Source: Ginsengibacter hankyongi
GTDB lineage: Bacteria; Bacteroidota; Bacteroidia; Chitinophagales; Chitinophagaceae
DNA: 64,000 bases
Direction: 5' to 3'
Assembly: GCF_008710285.1 (NCBI RefSeq)
Contig: NZ_VYQF01000001.1
Location: forward strand, 1,807,501-1,871,500
The translations under genes and the position numbers were made by a program. Each line of letters begins with the position of its first letter. Position 1 is the stretch's first letter. Shown piece after piece: positions 18,343 to 27,009 of the stretch. The notes beneath the pieces were generated by a model, which searched no databases, was not told where the DNA came from, and worked only from the letters and a program-made list of their open reading frames with translations.

Positions 18343-20784
18343 ATGAAACTAATAACAACATTAATTATACTTGTTTTTTCTGCTCAAGGTTTACTTGCAC
18401 AAAATAATACCCAGGTTTCGGGCAAAATTGCAGGAGAAAATAATAGTCCCCTTTCATCTGCTACAGTTGTTTTATTGAAAGCTAAAGATTCCTCCCTGAT
18501 TAAGAGTGCTGTAACTAATAGCAGTGGCATTTTTAAAATGATATCATTAAAACCGGGAAGCTATTTTATTTCTGCAACATCAGTTGGATACGAAAAAAAT
18601 TCGTCTCCAATATTTACTATAACAGACGGCCAGGATTTTAATAGCCCTACAGTAACATTAACACGAATCAGCAAAGCGCTTTCAGGAGTTACCATCCAGG
18701 CAAAAAAACCTATGATTGAAGTGAGGGCAGATAAAACCGTTTTTAATGTAGAAAACAGCATCAATGCTACAGGGAGTAATGCGTTTGAGCTTTTGCAAAA
18801 ATCGCCTGGCGTTACCACAGATAAAGATGATAATATTTCTATGCAGGGTAAAAACGGTGTAAAAATTTATATTGATGGTAAGCCGTCACAAATGTCCGGT
18901 GCTGATCTCGCCGCTTATCTGCGCTCAGTAAATTCTGCAGATATTGAATCCATTGAAATGATAACCAATCCCTCGGCAAAATATGATGCATCGGGCAATG
19001 CTGGTATTATTAATATTCGTTTGAAAAAGAATAAAAATTATGGTGCTAATGGAAACTTCGCAACAGGAGTTACATTTGGCCATACACCAAAATATAATAA
19101 TTCATTAAGCTTAAATTACCGTAATAAAAAAATAAACATTTTCAGCAATTACAGTAATAACTATGGGCACTACAGAAACATATTCAACTTGTACAGAGTC
19201 CAAAATGACAGTACCTACGACCAGCACAGTATTAATCTGAATAATAATAAAAGTAACAACGTAAAAGCAGGTATAGATTATTCCATAAACACTAAAAATA
19301 TTATCGGAGTAATGGTAACGGCAAATTTTAATAACAGCACTTCCAATACAAACAGCAACACCGTTATAAGTCCAAATAGTACCGGCACTCCCAACAGAAT
19401 TTTATATGCAAGCAATGATCTGCCGGGCGATAGGAACAATGTAGATTATAATATCAATTATCACTTTGCTGATACCTCCGGAAGAACGTTAGATGTAGAC
19501 GCAGATTTGGTAAACTTCAGACGCCGGGGAAGTAGTTATCAACCTAATTATTACAGGGATCCTTTTACAAACGCGTTATTAGACGAAAAAATTTACAGCA
19601 ACAACACACCCACCAATATTGATATCTATACCGCGAAAATCGATTATGAACAACCTTTCTATAAAGGCAAGTTGGGATTTGGAGGAAAATTAACGGATGT
19701 AAAAACAAAGAATACTTTTGATTTTTATAACGTAAATGGCGGCATACCAGTGAAAGATATGGGCCGGAGTAATAAATTTAATTATGATGAAAATGTAAAA
19801 GCACTTTACGTTAATTACAACAGGTCATTAAGCAAAAAAACAACCATACAGGCAGGGGTTCGTATGGAAAATACCAAGAGTGAAGGCGATTTGATAAGTA
19901 ATGTATCACAACCCGATAATACTGTAAAAAGAAATTATACCGACTTTTTTCCCAGTGGCGCAATAACCTATAAGCTGAATGAAAAGAACACTTTTAATTT
20001 AAACTACAGCAGGCGCATAGACCGTCCGGGTTATCAGGATCTGAATCCGTTTGAAGACAAACTGGATGAACTGACTTATCGTAAGGGGAATGCATTTTTA
20101 AATCCTCAATACACCAATAGCTTTCAATTATCTCATACCTTTTTGTACAAGTATGTTACCTCCATAAGTTACAGTCATATTAAAGATTATTTTGCCCAAA
20201 TTATCGATACGGTGCAAAACAAAAGTTTTATTACTCAGAAGAATCTTGCGCAACAAAATATTTTCAGCTTAAACTTTAGCGCTCCTGTAACTATTACCAA
20301 ATGGTGGAGCTCTTTTGCAACTTTAAATGCATACCACTCGGCTTACCTGGCAAATTTTGGTATTGGTAAAAAAATTAATGTAAACGTAGATGCATTATCA
20401 ATTTATACACAACAGAGTTTTAGTATAAAGAAAGGACCAACCTTCGAGCTTTCGGGTTTTTACAATACGCCTTCCGTTTGGGGCGGCACGTTTAAAAGCT
20501 CTGCAATAGGATCTGTGGATGTAGGAGTGCAACAAAAATTATTTAAAGGCACGGGTACAATCAAAGTAAGTTTTACTGACGTTTTAAATACGTTACACTG
20601 GAAAGGAATAAGTGATTACGGAGGAAGCCACCTGGAGGCAAGCGGGCATTTTGAGAGTCAGCAATTAAAAATAAATTTTTCTTACAGATTTGGTAATAAC
20701 CTTGTAAAAGCAGCCAGGCAGAGAAAGGCAGCAGCCGAAGATGAAAATAAAAGATTAAACAGCTCCGGAGGTATCGGCCAGTAA
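18343..20784 (+). CDS. TonB-dependent-receptor-like outer membrane beta-barrel protein
   Basis: An 813-residue outer-membrane protein. A signal peptide (1-19, ending LLAQ) precedes a carboxypeptidase-like regulatory domain (about 23-100, VSGKIAGENNSPLSSATVVLL). A plug-like region follows (about 120-230, LQKSPGVTTDKDDNISMQGKNGVKIYIDGKP) and then a 22-strand-type barrel to the end. This is the 'outer membrane beta-barrel family 3' architecture, common in many copies in Bacteroidota. The ligand is unknown. No SusD partner is adjacent, so it is not a glycan-import pair. The C-terminus is charged rather than the usual aromatic end. Confidence 0.85.
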   Translation: MKLITTLIILVFSAQGLLAQNNTQVSGKIAGENNSPLSSATVVLLKAKDSSLIKSAVTNSSGIFKMISLKPGSYFISATSVGYEKNSSPIFTITDGQDFNSPTVTLTRISKALSGVTIQAKKPMIEVRADKTVFNVENSINATGSNAFELLQKSPGVTTDKDDNISMQGKNGVKIYIDGKPSQMSGADLAAYLRSVNSADIESIEMITNPSAKYDASGNAGIINIRLKKNKNYGANGNFATGVTFGHTPKYNNSLSLNYRNKKINIFSNYSNNYGHYRNIFNLYRVQNDSTYDQHSINLNNNKSNNVKAGIDYSINTKNIIGVMVTANFNNSTSNTNSNTVISPNSTGTPNRILYASNDLPGDRNNVDYNINYHFADTSGRTLDVDADLVNFRRRGSSYQPNYYRDPFTNALLDEKIYSNNTPTNIDIYTAKIDYEQPFYKGKLGFGGKLTDVKTKNTFDFYNVNGGIPVKDMGRSNKFNYDENVKALYVNYNRSLSKKTTIQAGVRMENTKSEGDLISNVSQPDNTVKRNYTDFFPSGAITYKLNEKNTFNLNYSRRIDRPGYQDLNPFEDKLDELTYRKGNAFLNPQYTNSFQLSHTFLYKYVTSISYSHIKDYFAQIIDTVQNKSFITQKNLAQQNIFSLNFSAPVTITKWWSSFATLNAYHSAYLANFGIGKKINVNVDALSIYTQQSFSIKKGPTFELSGFYNTPSVWGGTFKSSAIGSVDVGVQQKLFKGTGTIKVSFTDVLNTLHWKGISDYGGSHLEASGHFESQQLKINFSYRFGNNLVKAARQRKAAAEDENKRLNSSGGIGQ

Positions 20785-20927
20785 ATCAGATCTTTACCTG
20801 TTGAAGAATAAGCAGCCATAACTTTAATTTATCAGCTTTTTTCAAAGCTTCTACTAACCTCTTTCTAAACATGTGAATTCATTGTTACGATCGGTGGATT
20901 CACTTGTTTACATGAACCCCTCTAACT
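20785..20927. other. Gene-free stretch
   Basis: Between the receptor stop codon and the response-regulator relic no ORF, hairpin with a U-run or repeat can be supported. It may be the rest of the decayed regulator gene, but no recognisable residues remain. Confidence 0.4.
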
Positions 20928-20990
20928 TCAATAGCCGGTTAACAAGTTTCTTGGTTTTTCTTCATCGTCTATTATCAGTACTTTATTCAT
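20928..20990 (-). pseudogene. N-terminal fragment of a LytTR-type response regulator
   Basis: Read on the minus strand from the ATG at 20990, twenty codons give MNKVLIIDDEEKPRNLLTGY and then a stop. The first 17 residues are the typical start of a receiver domain (LIIDDE holds the acidic pair) and closely resemble LytTR-family regulators of Bacteroidota. No receiver core or DNA-binding domain follows in any frame, so this is a truncated relic. It shows the strip once held a regulatory gene. Confidence 0.6.
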
Positions 20991-21176
20991 AGAAACAGTG
21001 CGGGTAATTATAAATAAAAGAGTAGGGAATTTAGCTCAAACTCAATCCCAATCATGTTCCTTCGCCTGTTGGTTTGCAATCCCGTTGAATCCGGTACTAT
21101 CAACAACATTATTCCTAATATCCCCATGTGCCCCGACTGAGTGAATGCCCTTGAATGAATTACTTCCTATGCCTAG

Positions 21177-21404
21177 AAACTTGCCGGTGTCTCTTATGGT
21201 GATGAATTGGCCAAGATACTCAATCACCTTCCGAAATTGATTCGGAAGGCTGAACGTGAAGATGAAAAATTATTAGACCAACTGGGTGACAATTTACCAG
21301 ACGATATGCCGGGGCATGATTCATTTTTTAGCCAAACTACAAATGAATCTCAGGAAATATTTAAAAACACTCTTACAGCAAAAATCAAAAAATATGAAAA
21401 GTAA
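21177..21404 (+). pseudogene. 5'-truncated orphan gene
   Basis: An open frame runs from just after a stop at 21174-21176 to the stop at 21402-21404 without an ATG near its beginning. A TTG at 21207 is the only early start. The product (LAKILNHLPKLIRKAERED... IKKYEK) is charged and helix-rich and not recognised. It overlaps the start of the next gene by 11 bp, which looks like an operon join, so it is likely the tail of a gene whose front has been lost. Confidence 0.4.
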
Positions 21405-21725
21405 CATTGAAGAAAAATTTGATGAAACAATCCAAAAGATTATAGCTTTTGCTAAAGACAAAAATTATAGGGTAAAGGGATTGGCAGGTGTTCAAGGATT
21501 TGCCCTTAATGATGCCATCTGTGGCCTGCATACAATTGAAGCGCAACGTGCCGATAACAAGATAAAAATAGAACTGCACTTATTGTAGATGGACAGGTGG
21601 AATATGAAATGGGAAAACAAAGTAAAGCCGGTTGGATGCCCATCAATAAACCCGAAAAACAGGAAAAAGAATTAAAAAATTTTATTGATTCTGTGGTTTA
21701 CCATTCATGGTGGGGTTTCATATAA
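21394..21725 (+). pseudogene. Frameshifted orphan gene
   Basis: The frame from ATG 21394 reads MKSNIEEKFDETIQKIIAF... and stops at 21586-21588. Shifting frame near 21579 continues a coherent protein (LIVDGQVEYEMGKQSKAGW ... SVVYHSWWGFI) to a stop at 21723-21725, giving roughly 110 residues in all. The good protein character on both sides argues for a real gene with a single frameshift, either a mutation or a sequencing error. No family is recognised. It follows the truncated ORF with an 11-bp overlap. Confidence 0.5.
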
Positions 21726-22346
21726 CCAAGTTAAATTCTGCATACTTATTAAATTTTATCAACTTTTAAAAAAAGGATAAAATAAGAAAGATAAGTTATC
21801 GTTTATTCATTGCTTACCTCTGTTCAACACACCCACAAATCCCTACCTTAAATGGTAGGGGTTTTCTTTTTATTGGATAGGTCTTAAATTTCCTAAGAAA
21901 CAACCCGGCAAAATGAAAATGGATTTATCACTACTCACCTTTCCTGCATTTACAGTTGATTTGCCCACATCATAACAAAAACATCAATTCTAACCAGTAA
22001 GAATGAAAATGAGATAAAGGACCTGATTCAGTTCCATTGATAAATATGCAGGGTACCCCTGCCTTAGTACTTTTATTACTGCCTCCGCACCTATTACACA
22101 ATTACTAAAATTTTTAGCCAATTCATACTAAAGTTATTATCTACATTTGTCTGCGTTGTTAAATATTTCGCCGAAATAGCTTGAAAGTAACTGCTAGCGT
22201 GTGTTACAGACATTGTAATAAACCTGTCCCAGTTACTTTTAAACCTTCAACCTACTTTTAGGCAACGATTTTCTTCACCCTAGGATTAGGGACTGGGTGA
22301 ATGAATGAATCTAATTTTGATTAAATGGAACTTTTCTTATAACCTA
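21726..22346. other. Gene-free stretch with one terminator
   Basis: About 620 bp with no supportable gene on either strand. It contains the intrinsic terminator at 21841-21872 and otherwise only short broken frames. I see no IS ends or long repeats. It fits a decayed accessory strip. Confidence 0.5.
21841..21872 (+). terminator. Rho-independent terminator in the accessory strip
   Basis: A perfect 7-bp stem (21841-21847 with 21854-21860) with a 6-nt loop is followed by GTTTTCTTTTTA. It is oriented to end transcripts from the frameshifted gene, 115 bp upstream. Confidence 0.75.
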
Positions 22347-22460
22347 ATGCAAATCATAATAGATATATTTCCTGATTTACAACTGTGCCTTTGGACAGTA
22401 ATTGGAATGATGGTATATGCATCTATTATTAGGTTTATTAATAATAAGAAAGAGTTTTAG
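22347..22460 (+). CDS. Possible 37-residue single-pass membrane peptide
   Basis: A short frame MQIIIDIFPDLQLCLWTVIG... ends INNKKEF. It has one hydrophobic segment (about 12-30) and a basic tail, giving an N-out/C-in type topology. No homology is recognised and the length is short, so chance cannot be excluded. It lies 68 bp before the next ORF on the same strand. Confidence 0.3.
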   Translation: MQIIIDIFPDLQLCLWTVIGMMVYASIIRFINNKKEF

Positions 22461-22528
22461 ATCTTACTCATATTGGGACATAAGCTGTATAGAGTTGTGC
22501 AATTTAATTTCCCTATATTGATTTCATT

Positions 22529-22963
22529 ATGGATGTAAAGAAACAACCTTACTTTTTCAGTGATCAGAAATTTAAAGCGGATGTGGTTATATGGAAGGAA
22601 TTATTAGACAAAAGTTTTAAAGCCGCTGAAAAGCTTGACGGAGATAAAATTGCCGGAAAAATATTGAATGAAGATAAATCTGAAGTGTTAATTGCATATT
22701 ATTCCGCCGTCCTAGATGCCTACAATTCATTTTCACGTATGGCGAATACCATTTGCGAAAAAACGATACTTGACCAAACCCTACTTGCAGAATATTCATC
22801 GTTTACAATGCCAACCGATAAGGTGATACAATGCCAAATCTTTCAATATATACTTCCAGAATTATCAATGGAAGAACTCTTTCGCTTAGTTGAAATGCAA
22901 AATGAGACAGTCAACTCTGTTGTTGAATCGGTAAAAAAAATGGAAAAACAAGAAGAACTTTAA
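22529..22963 (+). CDS. Hypothetical protein
   Basis: A 144-residue soluble protein, acidic and helix-rich (MDVKKQPYFFSDQKFKADV... KKMEKQEEL), without a signal peptide or membrane segment. I do not recognise a family. The ATG is clear, and the frame is intact in an otherwise decayed strip. It sits about 120 bp from the tRNA-Asn 3' end, in the position where cargo of a tRNA-targeting element would lie. Function unknown. Confidence 0.5.
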   Translation: MDVKKQPYFFSDQKFKADVVIWKELLDKSFKAAEKLDGDKIAGKILNEDKSEVLIAYYSAVLDAYNSFSRMANTICEKTILDQTLLAEYSSFTMPTDKVIQCQIFQYILPELSMEELFRLVEMQNETVNSVVESVKKMEKQEEL

Positions 22964-23001
22964 ACTCACAAAATGAGTCTAATCTACTCAACATCCTTTA
23001 C

Positions 23002-23023
23002 TTTATTGCACTTTTTATTGCAC
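23002..23023. repeat. Two direct copies of TTTATTGCAC next to tRNA-Asn
   Basis: TTTATTGCAC occurs at 23002-23011 and 23014-23023, a period of 12 bp, about 60 bp from the tRNA-Asn 3' end. Short paired repeats in this position can be integrase arm sites, but no integrase gene is present to support that. Confidence 0.35.
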
Positions 23024-23030
23024 CACCTAT

Positions 23031-23063
23031 AAAACAAAAGGGTTTCAACTCAATGGAACCCTT
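23031..23063 (-). terminator. Terminator of tRNA-Asn
   Basis: A 7-bp stem (23038-23044 with 23057-23063) is followed on the minus strand by TTGTTTTAT. It lies 18 bp past the tRNA 3' end. Confidence 0.7.
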
Positions 23064-23080
23064 GCTACTACTTGTCAGAG

Positions 23081-23154
23081 CTCCCCCTTCAGGACTTGAA
23101 CCTGAGACCCTCTGATTAACAGTCAGATGCTCTAACCAACTGAGCTAAGGAGGA
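23081..23154 (-). tRNA. tRNA-Asn (GUU)
   Basis: A 74-nt cloverleaf on the minus strand: acceptor TCCTCCT paired with AGGGGGA, D-arm AGCTCAGTTGGTTAGAGC, anticodon loop CTGTTAA with anticodon GTT, and T-loop GGTTCAAGTCC. The discriminator base is G. The CCA end is not encoded. A promoter lies upstream and a terminator downstream. It borders the decayed accessory strip at its 3' side. Confidence 0.93.
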
Positions 23155-23188
23155 ATATCTATTAAGAATAAATCCGTAAAACGGGTGG

Positions 23189-23218
23189 CAAAAATAGCTA
23201 TTTTTAATATGTTACAAA
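23189..23218 (-). promoter_or_regulatory. Predicted promoter of tRNA-Asn
   Basis: On the minus strand TTTG (23218-23215) and TATTTTTG (23196-23189) are spaced by 18 bp, a good fit to the Bacteroidota consensus. The tRNA 5' end is 35 bp downstream. Confidence 0.6.
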
Positions 23219-23231
23219 AATTGATTTAAAA

Positions 23232-23597
23232 CTATTTTAACCAACTAAATAATCCTCCTTCTTCTATTCCCAAAAAAATACCGGCTTCCTTTATTTCAAC
23301 AGGATAAATTTTTAAATAATATCCTTCGCCTGTTACATCTCTTCCATTATTAAAATTGAATGCATAACGATGTACCGGGCAAACAATATTTCCATTTTTA
23401 TCGAGAAAACCTTCAGACATATTGCCCCCTGCATGAGGGCACTTTGCTGCACAGGCAGCAATACCATTTAAAGTTTTTACAACACAAATCTTTTTCCCTC
23501 CAACCTCAATCTGCAAAATATTATTTTCTCCGAATTGAAGTTCTCTTAATGCATCAGCTATTTTATACCATTTGTATTTCTTCTCATGCATAAACAA
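23232..23597 (-). CDS. Rieske 2Fe-2S domain protein
   Basis: A 121-residue soluble Rieske ferredoxin. The cluster ligands are Cys53 and His55 (CPHAGG) and Cys73 and His76 (CPVH), 18 residues apart between the two motifs, as in NirD-type and dioxygenase-type ferredoxins. No signal or membrane segment is present, so it is cytoplasmic. It could carry electrons to an oxygenase or reductase encoded elsewhere; no partner is adjacent. The ATG at 23597 is followed two codons later by another ATG, so the exact start is uncertain by 6 bp. Confidence 0.88.
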   Translation of the reverse strand: MFMHEKKYKWYKIADALRELQFGENNILQIEVGGKKICVVKTLNGIAACAAKCPHAGGNMSEGFLDKNGNIVCPVHRYAFNFNNGRDVTGEGYYLKIYPVEIKEAGIFLGIEEGGLFSWLK

Positions 23598-23655
23598 ACA
23601 TTTCTTCTTTTATGGTATTAAAAGGGTTAATTAACCTAATATTTTAGAATGCTGA

Positions 23656-24846
23656 TTAATAAAAAAATTCAGCCTTATACGGATATCTTACCTGATACAT
23701 TTTTCTGACGTTGTTTAAAACAGTTTGTCTTAATTCATCGATATTTATTTTTTCGGTAGCTGAAATAAAAACACAATTCCCTTCTGTTTGCGACTGCCAT
23801 TTATCTTTTAATTCACGCAGCAAATCCTGTTTCACCTCAGGCTCCAACCATTCATCGAATGTTCGTTTTTCGTATTCATCCATTTTATTAAACACAATAA
23901 TTACAGGCTTTTCGTCACTTTTTAATTCATGCAAAGTTTTATTCACTACTGCAAGCTGTTCTTCAAATTGAGGGTGAGAAATATCAACAACATGTAATAA
24001 AATATCCGCTTCTCTCACTTCATCCAAAGTGCTTTTAAAACTTTCAATAAGATGATGCGGCAGTTTTCTTATAAATCCTACTGTGTCGCTTAATAGAAAC
24101 GGAGTGTGGCCAAGAACTACTTTTCTTGTTGTAGTATCAAGAGTTGCGAACAATTTGTTTTCGGCAAAAACATCACTCTTACTTAGCAGGTTCATAATTG
24201 TTGATTTACCAACATTCGTATAACCAACAAGTGCCACTCTTATAAATTCACCCCGGTCTTTACGCTGCGTAAATGCCTGTTTGTCTATTTCGTTTAACCG
24301 TCTACGTAAGAGGCTTATTTTTTCTTTTACGATACGCCTGTCCGTTTCAATTTCTGTTTCCCCGGGGCCGCGGCTTCCAATTCCGCCACCTTGCCTTTCA
24401 AGGTGTTTCCACATACCTTTTAGTCTTGGTAAAATATATTGATATTGTGCCAATTCCACCTGCACTTTCGCCTGCGCAGTTTTTGCCCTGGAGGCAAATA
24501 TGTCAAGGATCAGATCGCTTCGGTCAATTGTTGTTACCTGCAATTCCTTTTCGATATTGGTAATTTGAGAGCCGGTAAGTTCATCATCAAATATGACAAG
24601 TCCCACATTTCTATGTGATACGTATTTTTTAATCTCTTCCAGCTTTCCTTTTCCTACAAATGTGCGACTGTCAGGGTGGGCAAGTTTTTGTGTAAAGATT
24701 TTAAGGGTGTTGGCTCCTGCGGTTTCAGCTAAAAATTTCAGCTCTTCCAGGTATTCAACTTCAAGTTCTTCTGTCTGGTTTTGCTGAATAACACCTACGA
24801 GCACTGCATCAATTGCTGAATCGTTTTTTATTTTCTTTTCTATCAA
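23656..24846 (-). CDS. hflX: GTPase HflX
   Basis: HflX is a ribosome-associated GTPase that splits stalled 70S ribosomes under stress. At 396 residues it has the N-terminal HflX domain (TFVGKGKLEEIKKYV). A glycine-rich linker (GGIGSRGPGETEIETD) leads to a G domain with P-loop GYTNVGKS (Lys214), switch DTVGFIRKLP and NKMD. The frame begins with a TTG start at 24846 (MIEKKIKNDSAIDAVLVG), and no ATG lies nearby in frame, so TTG is accepted. A -7 box sits just upstream. Confidence 0.93.
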   Translation of the reverse strand: MIEKKIKNDSAIDAVLVGVIQQNQTEELEVEYLEELKFLAETAGANTLKIFTQKLAHPDSRTFVGKGKLEEIKKYVSHRNVGLVIFDDELTGSQITNIEKELQVTTIDRSDLILDIFASRAKTAQAKVQVELAQYQYILPRLKGMWKHLERQGGGIGSRGPGETEIETDRRIVKEKISLLRRRLNEIDKQAFTQRKDRGEFIRVALVGYTNVGKSTIMNLLSKSDVFAENKLFATLDTTTRKVVLGHTPFLLSDTVGFIRKLPHHLIESFKSTLDEVREADILLHVVDISHPQFEEQLAVVNKTLHELKSDEKPVIIVFNKMDEYEKRTFDEWLEPEVKQDLLRELKDKWQSQTEGNCVFISATEKINIDELRQTVLNNVRKMYQVRYPYKAEFFY

Positions 24847-24862
24847 ATGAAATATTTATAAG

Positions 24863-24870
24863 CAAAAATA
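24863..24870 (-). promoter_or_regulatory. Possible -7 element of hflX
   Basis: TATTTTTG on the minus strand fits TAnnTTTG and lies 16 bp before the TTG start. No -33 TTTG is seen at 17-23 bp. Confidence 0.3.
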
Positions 24871-24931
24871 ACAAACGATTTGCTTAGCAGGTTTTAATAA
24901 AATTGAAGTGACAGTGAATTATAACAACTGG

Positions 24932-25669
24932 TTATAGCCCACTGATGGTAAGCCCAACCTGATAGAGATGCAATGCCGGACCGGCTCCGGTTTTTAAAAT
25001 ATTCCCAAGTTGATACGCTCCAAAAAGAGATAAAATGCCATAACCTACTCTTGCCGTTGCTATAAATCTTGTTCCATTAATAAAACGCTTGCTATTTTCT
25101 TTCTGCAAATAGTTATTAATGGTACTATTATTTTTATCCTGGAGCGTTTTCCCTTTAGTGTGTGCGTTTACCAAAGTTCCTATTCGCCCTCCCAAAGCAA
25201 GTTTAAAACTTTTATTGGGCTCCAATGGTTTTGATGAATACCGGAATTCGAGCGGCACTTCAAGATAGCCTGTGGCAAGCTTATACTTTTTAAAATGATT
25301 TGTAGAATCAACGGGCGTAAAAGGCAAAAGGACTGAATTGGATTTGAGATCTATATTTTCTCTTTTAAAAACAATATTGCTCGTACTTATTCCAAGACCA
25401 AACCCAATGCTGTACTTAGGTGAAGATCTGAAAGGTTTATCAAACATAAAATATGCATTAAATCCTCTTGAAAATCCCTGCTGATGGCTTTTAATACTGT
25501 CAGGCATACCACTCCAATGATCGGAAGAAAGTTGTATCATCAAATGGTCATTAGGCCTGTTCGTTATTGTAAATTTCTTTGTATTTGCATGAGATGTATT
25601 GGTTGAATCCTGGGCAAAAGTGTAAGAAAAAAAGAAACAACTAAATACTACAAAAACAATTTTCATCAT
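24932..25669 (-). CDS. Outer-membrane beta-barrel protein, PorT-like
   Basis: A 245-residue exported protein with a signal peptide (ending SYTFAQ). About eight amphipathic strands are suggested, such as YSIGFGLGISTSNIVF, YLEVPLEFRYSS and FKLALGGRIGTLVNAHTKG. The overall look is that of the outer-membrane beta-barrel family that includes PorT, a type IX secretion accessory, though barrels of this size are many and this is only resemblance. No neighbour tells its role. Confidence 0.65.
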   Translation of the reverse strand: MMKIVFVVFSCFFFSYTFAQDSTNTSHANTKKFTITNRPNDHLMIQLSSDHWSGMPDSIKSHQQGFSRGFNAYFMFDKPFRSSPKYSIGFGLGISTSNIVFKRENIDLKSNSVLLPFTPVDSTNHFKKYKLATGYLEVPLEFRYSSKPLEPNKSFKLALGGRIGTLVNAHTKGKTLQDKNNSTINNYLQKENSKRFINGTRFIATARVGYGILSLFGAYQLGNILKTGAGPALHLYQVGLTISGL

Positions 25670-25824
25670 AAATTCTGGTTAAGTGGCAAATGTATTTGTT
25701 ACATGGTTAAAGAAAGGTTAAACAATAAGCTTATTTAAAATAACTGGCCTTGTAATTTATTCGAATTGTAATGAATGAAAAGGTGATAAATAAAAATAAA
25801 AAATTTGTTTCTGTTAAGTCTTGC

Positions 25825-26517
25825 CTAATTACGCGTAATGCCTCCTTGTTTCACTTTAATATCTTCAAGTTTATGTTGCAAGGCATTTATTTTCTCCTGC
25901 GTGTTGCTGATATCGCCGTTATGAGTATTATTCCTTGCTTCTAATCCGGTTGCCTCTGCAGAAGAGGCCTTGCGTGATTTTCTCACATTTTTCTTAATTG
26001 ATTTATTATCTTTTTTAATATCTCTTTCGTAATGTTTAATCTGTTTTAAAATCCTGGATGTCTCATCACCGTAATATTTATTTAAGAACTCAACGCTAAA
26101 ATCATTTAACAATGTTTTCATTCCTTCAAATTCTTTGGAATAATTATCAGGGCCTATAAAGAAATCATACCCGAAAGACATGAAATATTTCATATTGGAT
26201 CCGCCGGAAATATCGGTGATAATGGCGTACATATCCATACGCTTATCGGAGATACTGCCAATAGTAACGTCCCTGGCACTAATAAGATCCTTGTCAGTTA
26301 ATAGCCCGATACCCTTTGTTTTTATCTTATACTTTTTATCAAGAAACTTGCTCCACGCTTTTTTAACTGTTTTAGGATCGGCATCGTAGTTTACCTCAAA
26401 ACATGGCCGCAACTTGTTTTCGAAACTAATATTAGTAGAATCAATGCGGTAGGTTTGGGCAGTTAATTTTATAGAAAATAGAACTGTTAGCAGCAGTAAT
26501 AGCTTTATCTTTTTCAT
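25825..26517 (-). CDS. Exported hypothetical protein
   Basis: A 230-residue protein with a signal peptide (MKKIKLLLLLTVLFSIKLTAQ). A globular middle follows, containing a repeated DADPKTVKKAWSKFLDKKYK-type segment. The C-terminal third (about 150-230) is strongly charged and coiled-coil-like (KHYERDIKKDNKSIKKNVRK). It has no recognised domain. Conserved exported proteins of this type are common in Bacteroidota. It is monocistronic as far as can be seen. Confidence 0.6.
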   Translation of the reverse strand: MKKIKLLLLLTVLFSIKLTAQTYRIDSTNISFENKLRPCFEVNYDADPKTVKKAWSKFLDKKYKIKTKGIGLLTDKDLISARDVTIGSISDKRMDMYAIITDISGGSNMKYFMSFGYDFFIGPDNYSKEFEGMKTLLNDFSVEFLNKYYGDETSRILKQIKHYERDIKKDNKSIKKNVRKSRKASSAEATGLEARNNTHNGDISNTQEKINALQHKLEDIKVKQGGITRN

Positions 26518-26792
26518 TTTGGTAATTAAAAAATTATTCCGAAATATCTACCAATAAAATGGATGAAGCAAATTTTATTTCAATTTCATTTTATGTTTTC
26601 AATGTTCAGTTGGGTAAAATAAAATGGGCTTGTAAGGATTCTGCATAAAATGGATAATATTTGGTGAGACAACTGGTAAGCAATCAAAGTAAAGGCCGGG
26701 GGGTCTTGTCATCGTTGTTTTCATAACTGAATGACATTTTTGATTTGGATATGCACTCATTTTATCTAAATTTATTGCATGCTTTAACTCCT

Positions 26793-26990
26793 TTATTCAT
26801 TTATTTTATTGGTATAGGATAATACAATCATTCCTGCTCCAAATACCAGGAACAGAACTGCGCTCCATATATTCACCGAAGTATCCATCATTTTATTTTG
26901 ACCCGTCGTCAGATCATATATTAGGAGCAAAGCTCCTACCACAGCAAAAAAAATTCCAATCACAAAACGCAGGTCCAATAATTTTTTCAT
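26793..26990 (-). CDS. Small two-helix membrane protein in the galactose operon
   Basis: A 65-residue protein with two hydrophobic helices (about 8-28 and 40-60) and a short polar loop between them (TTGQNKMMDTSVN). It begins 19 bp after the symporter stop and is the last gene of the galKTE-symporter run, so it is co-transcribed with it. Function is unknown. It may assist the symporter or be an independent envelope protein. Nothing recognisable follows for 275 bp. Confidence 0.7.
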   Translation of the reverse strand: MKKLLDLRFVIGIFFAVVGALLLIYDLTTGQNKMMDTSVNIWSAVLFLVFGAGMIVLSYTNKINE

Positions 26991-27009
26991 TGTTAATGTA
27001 TTAACACGA

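Noticed and set aside
21042-21227. A 61-residue minus-strand frame in the accessory strip
   Set aside because: No family, no ribosome site and it overlaps the truncated plus-strand gene; kept out of the gene list, though it could be another remnant.
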